Shown one piece after another: positions 53,926 to 62,006 of a stretch of DNA of 64,000 bases. Positions within the stretch are counted from its first letter, which is position 1. Each line of letters opens with the position of its first letter. This DNA comes from Phragmitibacter flavus. GTDB taxonomy: Bacteria; Verrucomicrobiota; Verrucomicrobiia; Verrucomicrobiales; Verrucomicrobiaceae. The translations under genes and the position numbers were made by a program. The DNA is taken from NCBI RefSeq assembly GCF_005780165.1, contig NZ_VAUV01000004.1, positions 248,001-312,000 of the forward strand, in the 5' to 3' direction. The notes beneath the pieces were generated by a model. That model saw only the letters and a program-made list of their open reading frames with translations. It was not told the origin of the DNA and made no database searches.

Positions 53926-55254
53926 ATGCCCACCCCGTCCTACGACGCCCAACAACGCATTACCGCCATCCGCAACGCCATGCCTGAAGGCGGCATGTTC
54001 GAGGGCAAAGAATGGGTGACCTCCCCCGAAGCGTTCCCCATCCAACCCGAGCTTCTGCAAAAAATCGAAGACCTCGGCGACGCCACCCTCGCCTTCCAAC
54101 GCGCCTGCAACGACCTCTACCTCGACGGCACCGATGGCGGCACCCACGCCTGGGTCACCCAACTTCTCGACCAAGGCAAACCCGCGTCCCTCATCAAACT
54201 CGGCCGCGATCCCCTCTGGCGCAACGCCCTCCCGCGCGTCATCCGACCCGACCTCATCCTCTCCGAAACCGGCGTCAGCATCGCCGAACTCGACTCCCTC
54301 CCCGGCGGCATTGGCCTCACCGGCTGGCTAGGCCAGACCTACACCGACCTCGGCGAAGAAAACATCATCGGCGGCCCCGATGGCATGATCGAAGGTTTCA
54401 GCCGCGCCTTCCCCGGTCACGACTTCCTCATCTCGCGCGAATCCATCGGCTACCAGCCCGAAATGGCATGGCTCGCCGAACAACTCAATCAACTGGAAGG
54501 CAGCGAACGCCGTGTCCTCAACCCCTGGGAAATCGAACCCCACGAAGTCGCCGGAGCCGACCTCTACCGCTTCTTTGAGCTCTGGGACCTCGACCACGTC
54601 GAACACAGCCCCGCCCTCCTCCAAATGGCCCGAAGTGGCGAACTCCACTTCACCCCGCCTCTCAAACCTTACCTCGAAGAAAAACTCTGGCTCGCTCTCT
54701 TCTGGTCACCTGCATTGCGCGATTGGTGGTCCACCCACCTCACCCCCGCCCACCTAACCCTGCTCCAGGAATGCATCCCCTACGGCTGGGTTTTTGATCC
54801 CGTCCAACTACCACTCCACGCCGAATGGCCCCAGCTCGGCATCCAGTCCTGGAACGAACTCAAAAAATTCGGCAACAAGGAACGCGAACTCGTCCTCAAA
54901 ATCAGCGGCTTCGCCGAAACCGCCTGGGGCAGCCGCGGTGTCAGCATCGGCCACGACCTCTCCGGCACCGAATGGAGCGCCGCCATCGACGATGCCCTCG
55001 CCCGTTTTCCGCAAACCCCCCACGTCCTGCAACGCTTCACCCGCGCCCGCGTCATCGCCCATCCCATGTGGAACGACGCCACCAACCAGCCCGCCAATCT
55101 GCAAGGTCGCGTCCGACTCTGCCCCTACTACTTCGTCTCCCCAGATCAGCAATCCACCTCCCTCGGCGGCATCCTCGCCACTGCCGTTCCCGCCGACAAA
55201 AAGATCCTCCACGGCATGCGCGACGCCGTCATCGTCCCCTGCAAAACCGCCTAA
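53926..55254 (+). CDS. Conserved hypothetical protein, ATP-grasp-like features
   Basis: The 442-residue soluble protein is not a named family that I can state with confidence. It has an N-terminal helical part, then ELDSLPGGIGLTGWLGQTYT and GGPDGMIEGFSRAFPGHDF. A C-terminal part holds KERELVLKISGFAETAWGSR, then GVSIGHDLSGTEW and PHVLQRFTRARV. The second half reads like the nucleotide-binding strand and lid of ATP-grasp ligases of the circularly permuted or glutathionylspermidine-synthase-like kind. If correct, it would ligate a carboxylate to an amine. The neighbours (LppM-like, TPR) do not support a pathway. Confidence 0.45.
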   Translation: MPTPSYDAQQRITAIRNAMPEGGMFEGKEWVTSPEAFPIQPELLQKIEDLGDATLAFQRACNDLYLDGTDGGTHAWVTQLLDQGKPASLIKLGRDPLWRNALPRVIRPDLILSETGVSIAELDSLPGGIGLTGWLGQTYTDLGEENIIGGPDGMIEGFSRAFPGHDFLISRESIGYQPEMAWLAEQLNQLEGSERRVLNPWEIEPHEVAGADLYRFFELWDLDHVEHSPALLQMARSGELHFTPPLKPYLEEKLWLALFWSPALRDWWSTHLTPAHLTLLQECIPYGWVFDPVQLPLHAEWPQLGIQSWNELKKFGNKERELVLKISGFAETAWGSRGVSIGHDLSGTEWSAAIDDALARFPQTPHVLQRFTRARVIAHPMWNDATNQPANLQGRVRLCPYYFVSPDQQSTSLGGILATAVPADKKILHGMRDAVIVPCKTA

Positions 55255-55356
55255 ACGGCGTGCGAGTGCTCTTTTTCGCACAAAACACGCCCGATCAACG
55301 CAACTCCATGCTGGACGACGTTGCGCTTTTCCCCTTACAATTTATTTTCTGCGATT

Positions 55357-55551
55357 ATGCGCCTGTTTACACGACTTTTGTGGATCTCCACCTTCCTGCT
55401 CGCCACCTACTCTTGGATGGTGGCCTTCGAGCATGGCTTTGCCTGGAACGGATTCCGCGACGGTTTCAAAACGGAATGGCGCAACGTCAGCGCCCTCATC
55501 ATGGCGCAACCGCAGAGCGTGCCCGCCCCCCAGGCGCCCGCCAACCTCTGA
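55357..55551 (+). CDS. Small membrane protein
   Basis: The 64-residue protein has one N-terminal membrane helix (MRLFTRLLWISTFLLATYSW). A soluble tail rich in Trp/Arg then Pro/Ala (FAWNGFRDGFKTEWRNVSAL) follows. It has no known motif. The ATG at 55357 is preferred to an upstream TTG at 55321. It sits between two plus-strand genes, 105 bases after the ATP-grasp-like gene, and could be in one operon with the TPR gene that follows after 84 bases. Confidence 0.55.
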   Translation: MRLFTRLLWISTFLLATYSWMVAFEHGFAWNGFRDGFKTEWRNVSALIMAQPQSVPAPQAPANL

Positions 55552-55635
55552 TCTGACGTTCAATCAAACTCCTCTCCACACCCATCCCCACCCTACCCAT
55601 CCACTCGTAGAAACCTACCAGCCGTTTTTCTTTCC

Positions 55636-57024
55636 ATGACCGAATCCGAACTAGCCCAGCAACAGAAAAACCTCTGGCTCAAAGGCGTCAGTGCCCTCCA
55701 GCTTAAGAACTACGACTACGCCATCAGTCTGATCCTCTCCGTCGTCAAACAGTCGCCTGAATTCCTCGAAGGCCGCAAAGTTCTGCGTCGTGCCGAAGGC
55801 GAAAAAATGCGCACCCAGAAAAAAGGCCTCTTCGGCGGCGGTCTCAGTCTGGGCGGATTCAAACTACCCACCGGCGGCAAAAAAGACCCTTGGGGTGCCA
55901 TTGCTGAACTCGAAGAGGCGGTCTTCCAAAAAGATCCCTACAACATCAACGCCAACCAGGCCCTCTACGATCACGCGATGCGCCTGAACCAGACCGATCT
56001 GGCCGCGTTCGCCCTCGAAACCATCCGCGAAGGCCACCCCACCAACACCCGCAACATGCACGTGCTTGCCCAGCACTACATGGCCCACGAAGTTCCCGAA
56101 AAAGCCAGCGACGTCTACCGCAGCATCCTGAAGGTCACCCCGTCCGACATGGACGCCATCAAAGGCGAAAAAGATTCCGCCGCGAAAACTTCCATGATGC
56201 GCCAGGGCTGGCAGCAGGAAGGTGGCATGAAGAGCGCGATGAAGGACTCCAAAGAGGCCCAGCAGCTCGAAATGCTCAACCGTCAGGGCATGACCCCCGA
56301 GCAGATGGAAGCCCTTCTCGCCCAGCTCTTCGAAGAATACGAAAAAGACCAAAACAACGTCGTTGTCGTCAAACGCATTGCCGACCTCTACGACAAGATG
56401 GAGCACCACGAACACGCGCTCAGCTACTATGAATGGGCTGTCCAGCTTAACCCTGGCGACGTCACCCTCCAGGCCCGCGTCGATCAAGTCCGCAACCGCG
56501 TCGCCGACATCCAGATCCAGGCCCTGCAGACCGAAATCGACAGCAACCCTGATGCTCCTGACATCGAAGAAAAGCGTGCCAACATCCTCGCCATCAAACG
56601 CGACCGTATCGCCTCCCTCCTTGCCGAAGCCAAAAGCAAAGTCGACCGCAACCCGACCGACAAACAATACCGCTTCGACTATGCCGCCGTCCTTTATCAG
56701 GGCGAAATGTTCCGCGAAGCCATCCCTGAGCTTCAGCAGGCCAAAAGCAACCCGCACATCCGCAACAAGGCTCTCCTCATGCTCGGCAAATGTTTTGCCG
56801 CCCTCAACATGAACGACCTTGCCATCGGCGCCATGCTCGAAGCCGTCAAAGAGATCCCTGCGTTTAACAACGAGAAGAAGAACCTCCTCTACTCCCTCGG
56901 CCTCGTTTACGAAAAAGTCGGCAACGCCACCGAATACCTCAACTGCATGAAGGAAATCTACAACAACGACTACGGCTACCTCGACGTCGCCGCCCGCGTT
57001 GAATCCTCCTACGCCGCCGGTTAA
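55636..57024 (+). CDS. Tetratricopeptide-repeat protein
   Basis: The 462-residue protein has several TPR-like helix pairs (GVSALQLKNYDYAISLILSV, IADLYDKMEHHEHALSYYEW, RANILAIKRDRIASLLAEAK, LMLGKCFAALNMNDLAIGAM). A glycine/lysine-rich segment at about 58-85 (KKGLFGGGLSLGGFKLPTGG) may be a flexible linker. It has no signal peptide. TPR proteins act as scaffolds. A large part of the middle (Met/Gln-rich, EAQQLEMLNRQGMTPEQMEA) looks like a coiled coil. The gene ends in the terminator just after 57050. Confidence 0.8.
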   Translation: MTESELAQQQKNLWLKGVSALQLKNYDYAISLILSVVKQSPEFLEGRKVLRRAEGEKMRTQKKGLFGGGLSLGGFKLPTGGKKDPWGAIAELEEAVFQKDPYNINANQALYDHAMRLNQTDLAAFALETIREGHPTNTRNMHVLAQHYMAHEVPEKASDVYRSILKVTPSDMDAIKGEKDSAAKTSMMRQGWQQEGGMKSAMKDSKEAQQLEMLNRQGMTPEQMEALLAQLFEEYEKDQNNVVVVKRIADLYDKMEHHEHALSYYEWAVQLNPGDVTLQARVDQVRNRVADIQIQALQTEIDSNPDAPDIEEKRANILAIKRDRIASLLAEAKSKVDRNPTDKQYRFDYAAVLYQGEMFREAIPELQQAKSNPHIRNKALLMLGKCFAALNMNDLAIGAMLEAVKEIPAFNNEKKNLLYSLGLVYEKVGNATEYLNCMKEIYNNDYGYLDVAARVESSYAAG

Positions 57025-57050
57025 GTTACATCATTAAAAGCTTTTGTTCA

Positions 57051-57080
57051 GCGGCTGGTGCACTGCATCAGCCGCTTTTT
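57051..57080 (+). terminator. Intrinsic terminator after the TPR gene
   Basis: GCGGCTG at 57051-57057 pairs with CAGCCGC at 57069-57075, followed by TTTTT. It lies 27 bases past the TPR stop and before the rex gene, with normal T-run geometry. Confidence 0.8.
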
Positions 57081-57130
57081 CGTGCCCGCACGGCACCAAA
57101 AACTTTTCTCTTCTTTACAAACAACAAAAT

Positions 57131-57148
57131 CTTGTGAATTTTCACAAG
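57131..57148. promoter_or_regulatory. Rex-type operator overlapping the rex start
   Basis: CTTGTGAA-TT-TTCACAAG has exact 8-bp arms. It resembles the Rex box TTGTGAAnnnnTTCACAA, but with a spacer two bases shorter. It ends on the first base of the GTG start codon chosen for rex, so it would act as an autoregulatory block to transcription or initiation. Confidence 0.65.
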
Positions 57149-57768
57149 TGCACAAAACCGAGATCCCGCGCAAAACCGTTTACCGCCTGTCGATCTACCA
57201 GCGTTGTCTCCAACAACTCAAAGACAACCATATCGACACCGTCTCGTCCGACGCTCTTGCCAAAGCCGCCGGCGTCAAATCCACCCAACTGCGCAAAGAC
57301 CTCACCTACTTCGGCCAGTTCGGCACCCGCGGCCTCGGCTACAACGTCGCCGCTCTCAGCAGCGCCATCAGTGAAGTTCTCGGCAGTTCCCGACTCCAGC
57401 CCGTCATCCTCATCGGCGTCGGCAACCTCGGTTCCGCCCTGCTGCGCTACAGTGGATTTCAGAAAGAAGGATTCGAAATCGTCGCCGCGTTCGACGCCAA
57501 ACCCGATCCCAAACGCCTGCACGATCCCAAGATTCCGTTGCTCGACGCCCATCGCCTCACCGGCTACATCCGTCAGCATCAAATCAAAATGGCCATCCTT
57601 ACCGTCCCTGCCCAGCACGCCCAGGAAGTCGTCAACGGCATGGTTGAAGCCGGCATCCAGGCCGTCCTGAATTTCTCCCCCGTCATTCTCGAAGTCCCCA
57701 AAAGCGTCATCGTCAACAACGTCGACCTCGCCGTCGAACTTGAGAACCTCAGCTATTTCATCCGTTAA
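57148..57768 (+). CDS. rex: Redox-sensing transcriptional repressor Rex
   Basis: The 206-residue protein (GTG start) has the Rex winged helix with IPRKTVYRLSIYQRCLQQLK, AAGVKSTQLRKDLTYFGQFG and GTRGLGYNV. The Rossmann domain holds PVILIGVGNLGSALLRYSGF with the GxGxxG, and the terminal swapped helix is AVELENLSYFIR. Rex senses NADH/NAD+ and releases DNA when NADH is high, controlling fermentation and respiration genes. The GTG at 57148 fits the family start; longer frames run back through the terminator. The operator at 57131-57148 implies autoregulation. A short unknown gene follows after nine bases. Confidence 0.93.
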   Translation: MHKTEIPRKTVYRLSIYQRCLQQLKDNHIDTVSSDALAKAAGVKSTQLRKDLTYFGQFGTRGLGYNVAALSSAISEVLGSSRLQPVILIGVGNLGSALLRYSGFQKEGFEIVAAFDAKPDPKRLHDPKIPLLDAHRLTGYIRQHQIKMAILTVPAQHAQEVVNGMVEAGIQAVLNFSPVILEVPKSVIVNNVDLAVELENLSYFIR

Positions 57769-57777
57769 TTCCTCCTT

Positions 57778-57990
57778 ATGGACCGCCCAGCCGCCATCGC
57801 CCAAATCCGTGAAGCCGCCAAAAACATCGCCCTTCAATTCATGAAAATCCATCCCGCCCTGCGTGCCTTGGACGATGAAACCACCACCGGCGAATGCCTC
57901 AAGGCCATCCATGAAATGACCGTCCAGCTCGAACTCATCAAAAAGAAAGTCGGCAAACTCGAACGCACCGACGACAGCACCGACCTCTAA
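57778..57990 (+). CDS. Small conserved protein after rex
   Basis: The 70-residue soluble protein is helical (PAAIAQIREAAKNIALQFMK, CLKAIHEMTVQLELIKKKVG) and acidic at the end. It has no recognised domain. It starts nine bases after rex and is almost surely co-transcribed with it. The role is unknown. Confidence 0.65.
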   Translation: MDRPAAIAQIREAAKNIALQFMKIHPALRALDDETTTGECLKAIHEMTVQLELIKKKVGKLERTDDSTDL

Positions 57991-58001
57991 CCCCAAGAAA
58001 C

Positions 58002-58049
58002 GCGGACACTCTTGTCCGCTTCAGTGGGGAGCACACGCATCCTGCGTGT
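58002..58049. terminator. Two adjacent hairpins at the convergent rex-operon/cyclase junction
   Basis: GCGGACA-CTCT-TGTCCGC (58002-58019) is followed by ACACGCA-TCC-TGCGTGT (58033-58049). They lie between two convergent genes, and the second is inside the last codons of the cyclase gene. They can terminate both strands and look like an interspersed repeat unit that has been captured as coding sequence. Confidence 0.6.
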
Positions 58050-59856
58050 CGTTCTCGGCATCTTGCAGAGAACCCGGAGCCACCGCCCGCAGCGCCCCCA
58101 TCGTCCACACGACCGGATACAACCGCTCGTGATACCACAAACGCGCAAAATACAGCCCAATCGGTGCCGCCGGAAAAACCGTCCCCCCCTCGGTGTTCTG
58201 CACCAACCACCGCGCCCCGCGCTCCACCGCCTCACCCGTCTCACCAACCGTCACTAACGCCATCACCGCATTCGCCGTCTCTTCAATCGAAGTCACCACG
58301 CCCTTCGCGCCGCCCCATCCTCCATCCGCCCCCTGAGCCGCCAGAAGAAACTCCGCCCCGCGACGCAATACCGCCATGCTCTCCGCGCTCAGCTCCACCC
58401 GACCCGCACCCGCCCCCTGCAGCACCATCGCCGTCCCATGCACCGGATTCTCCTCCTCCGGCGCGTGCTCATTGCCAAACCACAACGGCACCCACGACCC
58501 ATCCGCCCGCTGCTCCCTCTGCAAATACTCCCACGCCCGATCCGTCGCCCTTCCCACCCGCTCTCTCAACTTCTCAGACAACATCCCGCCCCACAAACCC
58601 CACGCCCACAACGCATGCGAGGTCAGCTCCGGCGTGCTACGATCAAACGGCAAGGCCCCCCAACCCCGGCAAAAGGTCGGCATTCCACCATCCCGATTCT
58701 GCAGATCCAGCAACCATCCCACCGCCGCCTCCACCTTCGGCAACATCCCGCGCCTCACCTCATCCGACCCCGCCAGCTCCCAAAGCGCCACCAACGCCCC
58801 CGGCGTATCATCCGCATCCGGCACCCCCCCCGGCAAATCCGTCCAAGCCCATCCTCCCGGGGCCGCATTCGTAAACGGATGCACCACCTCATACTGCTGC
58901 CCCAACAACCAATCTTTCACCCTCTCATCCCCCTCTCCCATCGACTTCACCGCCAGCGTCGTTCCCCACGTCGCAAGATTGGTATCAATTGGCCAACTTC
59001 CATCCGCCCTCTGCGACCCGACCAAAAACCGCACCGCCTCCGGCACACACGCATGCTTCTTCTGACCCGCTGAAGCCAGCGCCATCGTCACAAAACTCGT
59101 CAACGGCGTCGCCTCCAAATAACCCCCCGTTTCCGGCTGCAATTCCTTCAACATCGGCCCCACCCGCCGCCACAAAACCGACCGCAACCATCGCAACGGA
59201 TTCCACCACGCAAACGGCGCGTTCACATGCCGCGCATAGCCGATCGCAATCAACGCTGGCAACGCATAACTCACCACCGGCAACCCCACTGCCCCAAACC
59301 AGGTCCTTGGCAGTGCCGCCAGCTCAAACGGCAACGGCAACACCATCCTCCAGCCATCTCTTCCCAGCGTCCCACCAATCGCACACAACATCAAAATCGG
59401 CACCGAAAACGTCTTGTCCTTCCCATACCGAGCCACCACCGCCCTCTGGATCTCCCCCGGCTCCAACGACCCCACCCGCCCTTCAATCCAAGCACTCCCC
59501 CGCGCAATCGTCGGCCCCAACGGCCTCACCGGCTGACTCACCAACGTCTCCCCACACAGCCCCAACCGGTTCTTCATCACCAACTGCAACGCCGACCAAC
59601 ACAACAACGTCGTCGACAAATTGCTCCCGCTCAACGTCGTGTCCCCCCATCCCCCATCCTCGTTCTGAAACTTCATCAACCAGTCCACTCCACTTCGAAT
59701 CACCGCATCGTGCGATTCCTCATCGACCAATGAAAGCGCCACCACCGCCGTTGCCGTCGCCAATGCACTGCTTGCCAGTTCCCCCTCCCAAAACCCCGCC
59801 TCATTGCGCAGCGATAGAAGATGTTCACGGGTATTAAAAATCGCCTGATCCAGCAT
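58021..59856 (-). CDS. Squalene-hopene cyclase-like terpene cyclase
   Basis: The 611-residue protein has the class II cyclase acid DADD (residues 347-350, in GGVPDADDTPGAL). It has several QW repeats (QNEDGGWGD, QRADGSWPI, QNRDGGMPT, QRADGSWVP, QGADGGWGG) that pack the alpha-barrel. It should protonate squalene or a related polyprene and cyclise it to a hopanoid-type product. The polyprenyl synthase gene lies in the same window. The C-terminal tail (QDAENDTQDACAPH) is unlike the family and is built from the hairpin element at 58002-58049. The protein is about 30 residues shorter than typical cyclases and lacks an N-terminal extension. Confidence 0.88.
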   Translation of the reverse strand: MLDQAIFNTREHLLSLRNEAGFWEGELASSALATATAVVALSLVDEESHDAVIRSGVDWLMKFQNEDGGWGDTTLSGSNLSTTLLCWSALQLVMKNRLGLCGETLVSQPVRPLGPTIARGSAWIEGRVGSLEPGEIQRAVVARYGKDKTFSVPILMLCAIGGTLGRDGWRMVLPLPFELAALPRTWFGAVGLPVVSYALPALIAIGYARHVNAPFAWWNPLRWLRSVLWRRVGPMLKELQPETGGYLEATPLTSFVTMALASAGQKKHACVPEAVRFLVGSQRADGSWPIDTNLATWGTTLAVKSMGEGDERVKDWLLGQQYEVVHPFTNAAPGGWAWTDLPGGVPDADDTPGALVALWELAGSDEVRRGMLPKVEAAVGWLLDLQNRDGGMPTFCRGWGALPFDRSTPELTSHALWAWGLWGGMLSEKLRERVGRATDRAWEYLQREQRADGSWVPLWFGNEHAPEEENPVHGTAMVLQGAGAGRVELSAESMAVLRRGAEFLLAAQGADGGWGGAKGVVTSIEETANAVMALVTVGETGEAVERGARWLVQNTEGGTVFPAAPIGLYFARLWYHERLYPVVWTMGALRAVAPGSLQDAENDTQDACAPH

Positions 59857-59886
59857 CCCAAGACCCTAGCCCAACTCAAAAGGACC

Positions 59887-59903
59887 GCGAAGTTTTACTT
59901 CGC
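59887..59903. repeat. Short palindrome GCGAAGT-TTT-ACTTCGC
   Basis: This is the second strong copy of the palindrome at 1156-1172, again preceded by GGACC. It lies 31 bases upstream of the cyclase start rather than after a gene, which argues against a pure terminator role. Confidence 0.65.
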
Positions 59904-59996
59904 CTGATCCCCACAACCTCAGCCCCCAATTTCACCTCTCACCCTTGCGGGAGTGAGCATTGAGACTGGATGACGGGTTAAAGCTACGTAAAACAT

Positions 59997-60044
59997 GGCC
60001 GACAGAGCAACCCCAGCGGTTGTGCAACCGCACTTTGTTCGGCC
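59997..60044 (-). other. attC-like site, end of the second cassette cluster
   Basis: On the minus strand it starts GGCCGAACAAAGTGC and ends CTCTGTCGGCC. It holds the inner palindrome CGGTTG-CA-CAACCG. It lies 22 bases after the stop of the ATP-grasp cassette gene. It is short (48 bp), and the R box GTCGGCC has lost one expected T. Confidence 0.5.
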
Positions 60045-60065
60045 TTGGTGGTGTATCCCTGCAGT

Positions 60066-60848
60066 TCATTCGGGTAAAGTAAGCATACGAATCAAGCTGT
60101 GGCTACTCCAGTGCTTCCGGTCGGAAACCTGCCCGTCTCCAAGCTCGATGACTCGCCAGACGCCATCACAACGAAGCGCCACATCAACCGTAAAAAATGG
60201 ACTCGCTACCCTGTTGGCTGCTTCAGTGACAATCTGCGGCACCTCACCTGCGTCCGAGTGAACCAGTCCCTGCCAAACAAAGTAGCGCCGCTCAGTGGAA
60301 GTATCATATTCCTCAAAGCGTCTGGCACACAAACCACCCTCAATCTGCCCACGATACTTCGACATTTTGGCAATGACGGCGGGAATTACCGAAAGGTCTC
60401 GAACCACGGAGCCGCCATCGGTAGAAAGAGACTTCACATAGTCCTTCAAAAAGCAACTGTCCCAACCGTGGGCTGCCAGTGCTGCAGCGACGTCGTCCGT
60501 CTCCGAAAAAATCATCGTCTCTGCGGTGAACTCCGTCAAAAGCGGATACCAACAAGGCAAGTGATGGCAAAGGGTGTATGCGGCAACGTCCGTAACGAGA
60601 GTGCCGCCAGCAGCGACAATGGCCTCGAACAGCCGAGTGTATTCTGTGGGAGTCAGCATCCAGCCTCGATACAAAACTGTCTCTCCGCTCTGAATCGCAG
60701 GCCGTGGCCGAAACGTCCCACCTTGGAAGTCCTCGAAACTGAAAATGGAAACGGGAAACCCTTCCGCCTGTGCCGCAGCAAACTCGTCTGCATAGACCTC
60801 ATCGGCTACCTTCGGGCTAAACGTGTCTGCTGGATAGATGAGTCTCAT
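60066..60848 (-). CDS. Cassette gene: ATP-grasp domain protein
   Basis: The 260-residue protein has ATP-grasp features. The N-terminal part holds MRLIYPADTFSPKVADEVYA. The central strand includes DSCFLKDYVKSLSTDGGSVV with the lysine and glycine loop, and the metal-binding end is FTVDVALRCDGVWRVIELGD, the acidic E-x-(G/N)-D motif. It resembles ATP-grasp proteins of DUF4343 type found near antibiotic, immunity or modification genes. It presumably makes an amide or peptide bond; the substrate is unknown. The ATG at 60848 (MRLIYPAD) is chosen since the frame upstream runs through a decayed attC. Confidence 0.75.
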   Translation of the reverse strand: MRLIYPADTFSPKVADEVYADEFAAAQAEGFPVSIFSFEDFQGGTFRPRPAIQSGETVLYRGWMLTPTEYTRLFEAIVAAGGTLVTDVAAYTLCHHLPCWYPLLTEFTAETMIFSETDDVAAALAAHGWDSCFLKDYVKSLSTDGGSVVRDLSVIPAVIAKMSKYRGQIEGGLCARRFEEYDTSTERRYFVWQGLVHSDAGEVPQIVTEAANRVASPFFTVDVALRCDGVWRVIELGDGQVSDRKHWSSHSLIRMLTLPE

Positions 60849-60864
60849 TGGGATACGGTTGGTT

Positions 60865-60897
60865 TGCCGAATGTCGATTCCTCCCACGCCTGACCGG
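60865..60897 (-). other. Half attC site (decayed)
   Basis: On the minus strand GGTCAGGCGTGGGAGGAAT runs into CGACATTCGGC. It matches the right half of the intact site at 61619-61742 (GGTCAGGCGTAGGAGGACT then CGACGTTAGCC). The left half with GAACAAG is missing, so the site has probably lost function by deletion. Confidence 0.6.
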
Positions 60898-60903
60898 ATT
60901 TGA

Positions 60904-61074
60904 TCACCGGAATGACACAAAGAAGAGAGCGCCAAAGGCAATCGCCGCAGCAATCAGACCGATACCGGATGCAAAAAGGAAGGCATGCATACAACCGAGG
61001 ATTCCAGTAATCAGCAATCCAATGATGGCAAGACCGGGAATGGCTGATAAATTAGGCGGTTTCTGTGGAGTCAT
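60904..61074 (-). CDS. Cassette gene: small two-helix membrane protein
   Basis: The 56-residue protein has two hydrophobic helices (IPGLAIIGLLITGILGCMHA and IGLIAAAIAFGALFFVSF) joined by a short turn, with a Pro-rich N-terminus. It has no recognised family. It lies between a GTTCGGC box (minus strand, about 61096-61102) that follows the next cassette and the half attC at 60865. The position and strand mark it as a cassette. Such small membrane proteins are frequent in cassette pools. Confidence 0.6.
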   Translation of the reverse strand: MTPQKPPNLSAIPGLAIIGLLITGILGCMHAFLFASGIGLIAAAIAFGALFFVSFR

Positions 61075-61144
61075 TGTCGGTGTTGGTTAATTAAAGCCGA
61101 ACGTCAAGCGTGAGGAACTGAAAAAGGCTTTAGCGACTGAAGGT

Positions 61145-61618
61145 TTACTCGACTCTATCGTTGACCTGCATCTGAATTCTGGAATAGCGTAACGACAGTA
61201 TAAGACCAATCAGAGCAGTTAGCGCAACTATGACCGGAAGCTGAGTAACTGCGAAAACGTAAAAAGGCTCTGTCTGTGGTCCAATTCTGGATGAGTCGAA
61301 AAACGGAAGGCTTACTCCAACGATAATTACACATATCCAACTGACCTTTTGGAAGAGGCATGCTTTACATGTCGCGAATAGTGTCCCACATAGCCCCAAA
61401 ACAGCCCAGACTCCCGACGCATAGAGAAGTAACGCAAGAATCAGCCGTAGAAATCTTGCATTCCTATCAGCCATGTAATCAGGAGTTCCACTAGCTCCGA
61501 GTTCTCGTAGAGCGTCGCAAAATTCCAGAATAGTTGCTGGGAGCCAAGGTAGCTTCAACAGCGCGATTGGGACCGCGAGAAGAAGCGTGAGAAGAGCGAA
61601 AAGTCGTATAGTTATCAT
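61145..61618 (-). CDS. Cassette gene: four-helix membrane protein
   Basis: The 157-residue protein has four hydrophobic segments (RLFALLTLLLAVPIALLKLP, FLRLILALLLYASGVWAVLG, WICVIIVGVSLPF, LPVIVALTALIGLILSL). It has no recognised family. The first base of the attC GGCTAAC box at 61619 comes directly before the ATG. Downstream the expected attC is reduced to a CTTGACGTTCGGC end near 61096-61110. The function is unknown; membrane topology suggests a small transporter or immunity-like protein, which is speculation. Confidence 0.65.
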   Translation of the reverse strand: MITIRLFALLTLLLAVPIALLKLPWLPATILEFCDALRELGASGTPDYMADRNARFLRLILALLLYASGVWAVLGLCGTLFATCKACLFQKVSWICVIIVGVSLPFFDSSRIGPQTEPFYVFAVTQLPVIVALTALIGLILSLRYSRIQMQVNDRVE

Positions 61619-61742
61619 GGCTAACGTCGAGTCCTCCTACGCCTGACCGGGGGCGAGGCTTCGATTGCGGGTTGAGGTTGTAGCGATCATGACGGCTGGA
61701 ACTGAAGGCGGGTCAGGCGTTAGGAGTGACGTCTTGCTCGGC
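61619..61742 (-). other. attC site (best in the second cluster)
   Basis: On the minus strand it starts GCCGAGCAAGACGTCACTCC and ends GAGGACTCGACGTTAGCC. The arms CTCCTAACGCCTGACC and GGTCAGGCGTAGGAG are complementary except for one extra A in the first arm, the classic unpaired base of attC. The GTTAGCC end fits GTTRRRY. The loop contains GGGTTGAGGTTGTAG (plus strand, 61669-61683), shared with two sites of the array at 1.8-7.1 kb. Confidence 0.88.
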
Positions 61743-61985
61743 TTTGTGATCTTTGGCAACCGGGAGTTCTTCAAACGAAAGCTCAAGTCCCCAAAAACCT
61801 CCAAGTCGGTGATCTAGTGGCCTGATTCGAAGGATGGACTCATCTAGCCGAATTGCCAATGGACCGGCCAGCACAGCGATACCCCTAGGTTCTGCCTCAC
61901 ACATAAACCTACCCTGCCGAGATCCCGCTTCTCCGGTGACATAACCTCTTCCAGACAAGGTGCCATCGTCTGTGAATAGTTCCAT
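61713..61985 (-). CDS. Cassette gene: small soluble hypothetical protein
   Basis: The 90-residue protein (ATG at 61985; an alternative at 61994) has a strand-rich body (MELFTDDGTLSGRGYVTGEA, GIAVLAGPLAIRLDESILRI). It ends in a hydrophilic tail (AKDHKAEQDVTPNA) that lies inside the attC. It has no recognised family. The stop lies in the stem of the downstream attC, a pattern shared with several genes of the first array. Confidence 0.6.
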   Translation of the reverse strand: MELFTDDGTLSGRGYVTGEAGSRQGRFMCEAEPRGIAVLAGPLAIRLDESILRIRPLDHRLGGFWGLELSFEELPVAKDHKAEQDVTPNA

Positions 61986-62006
61986 TGGATGCATTGTCTT
62001 CTTTCT

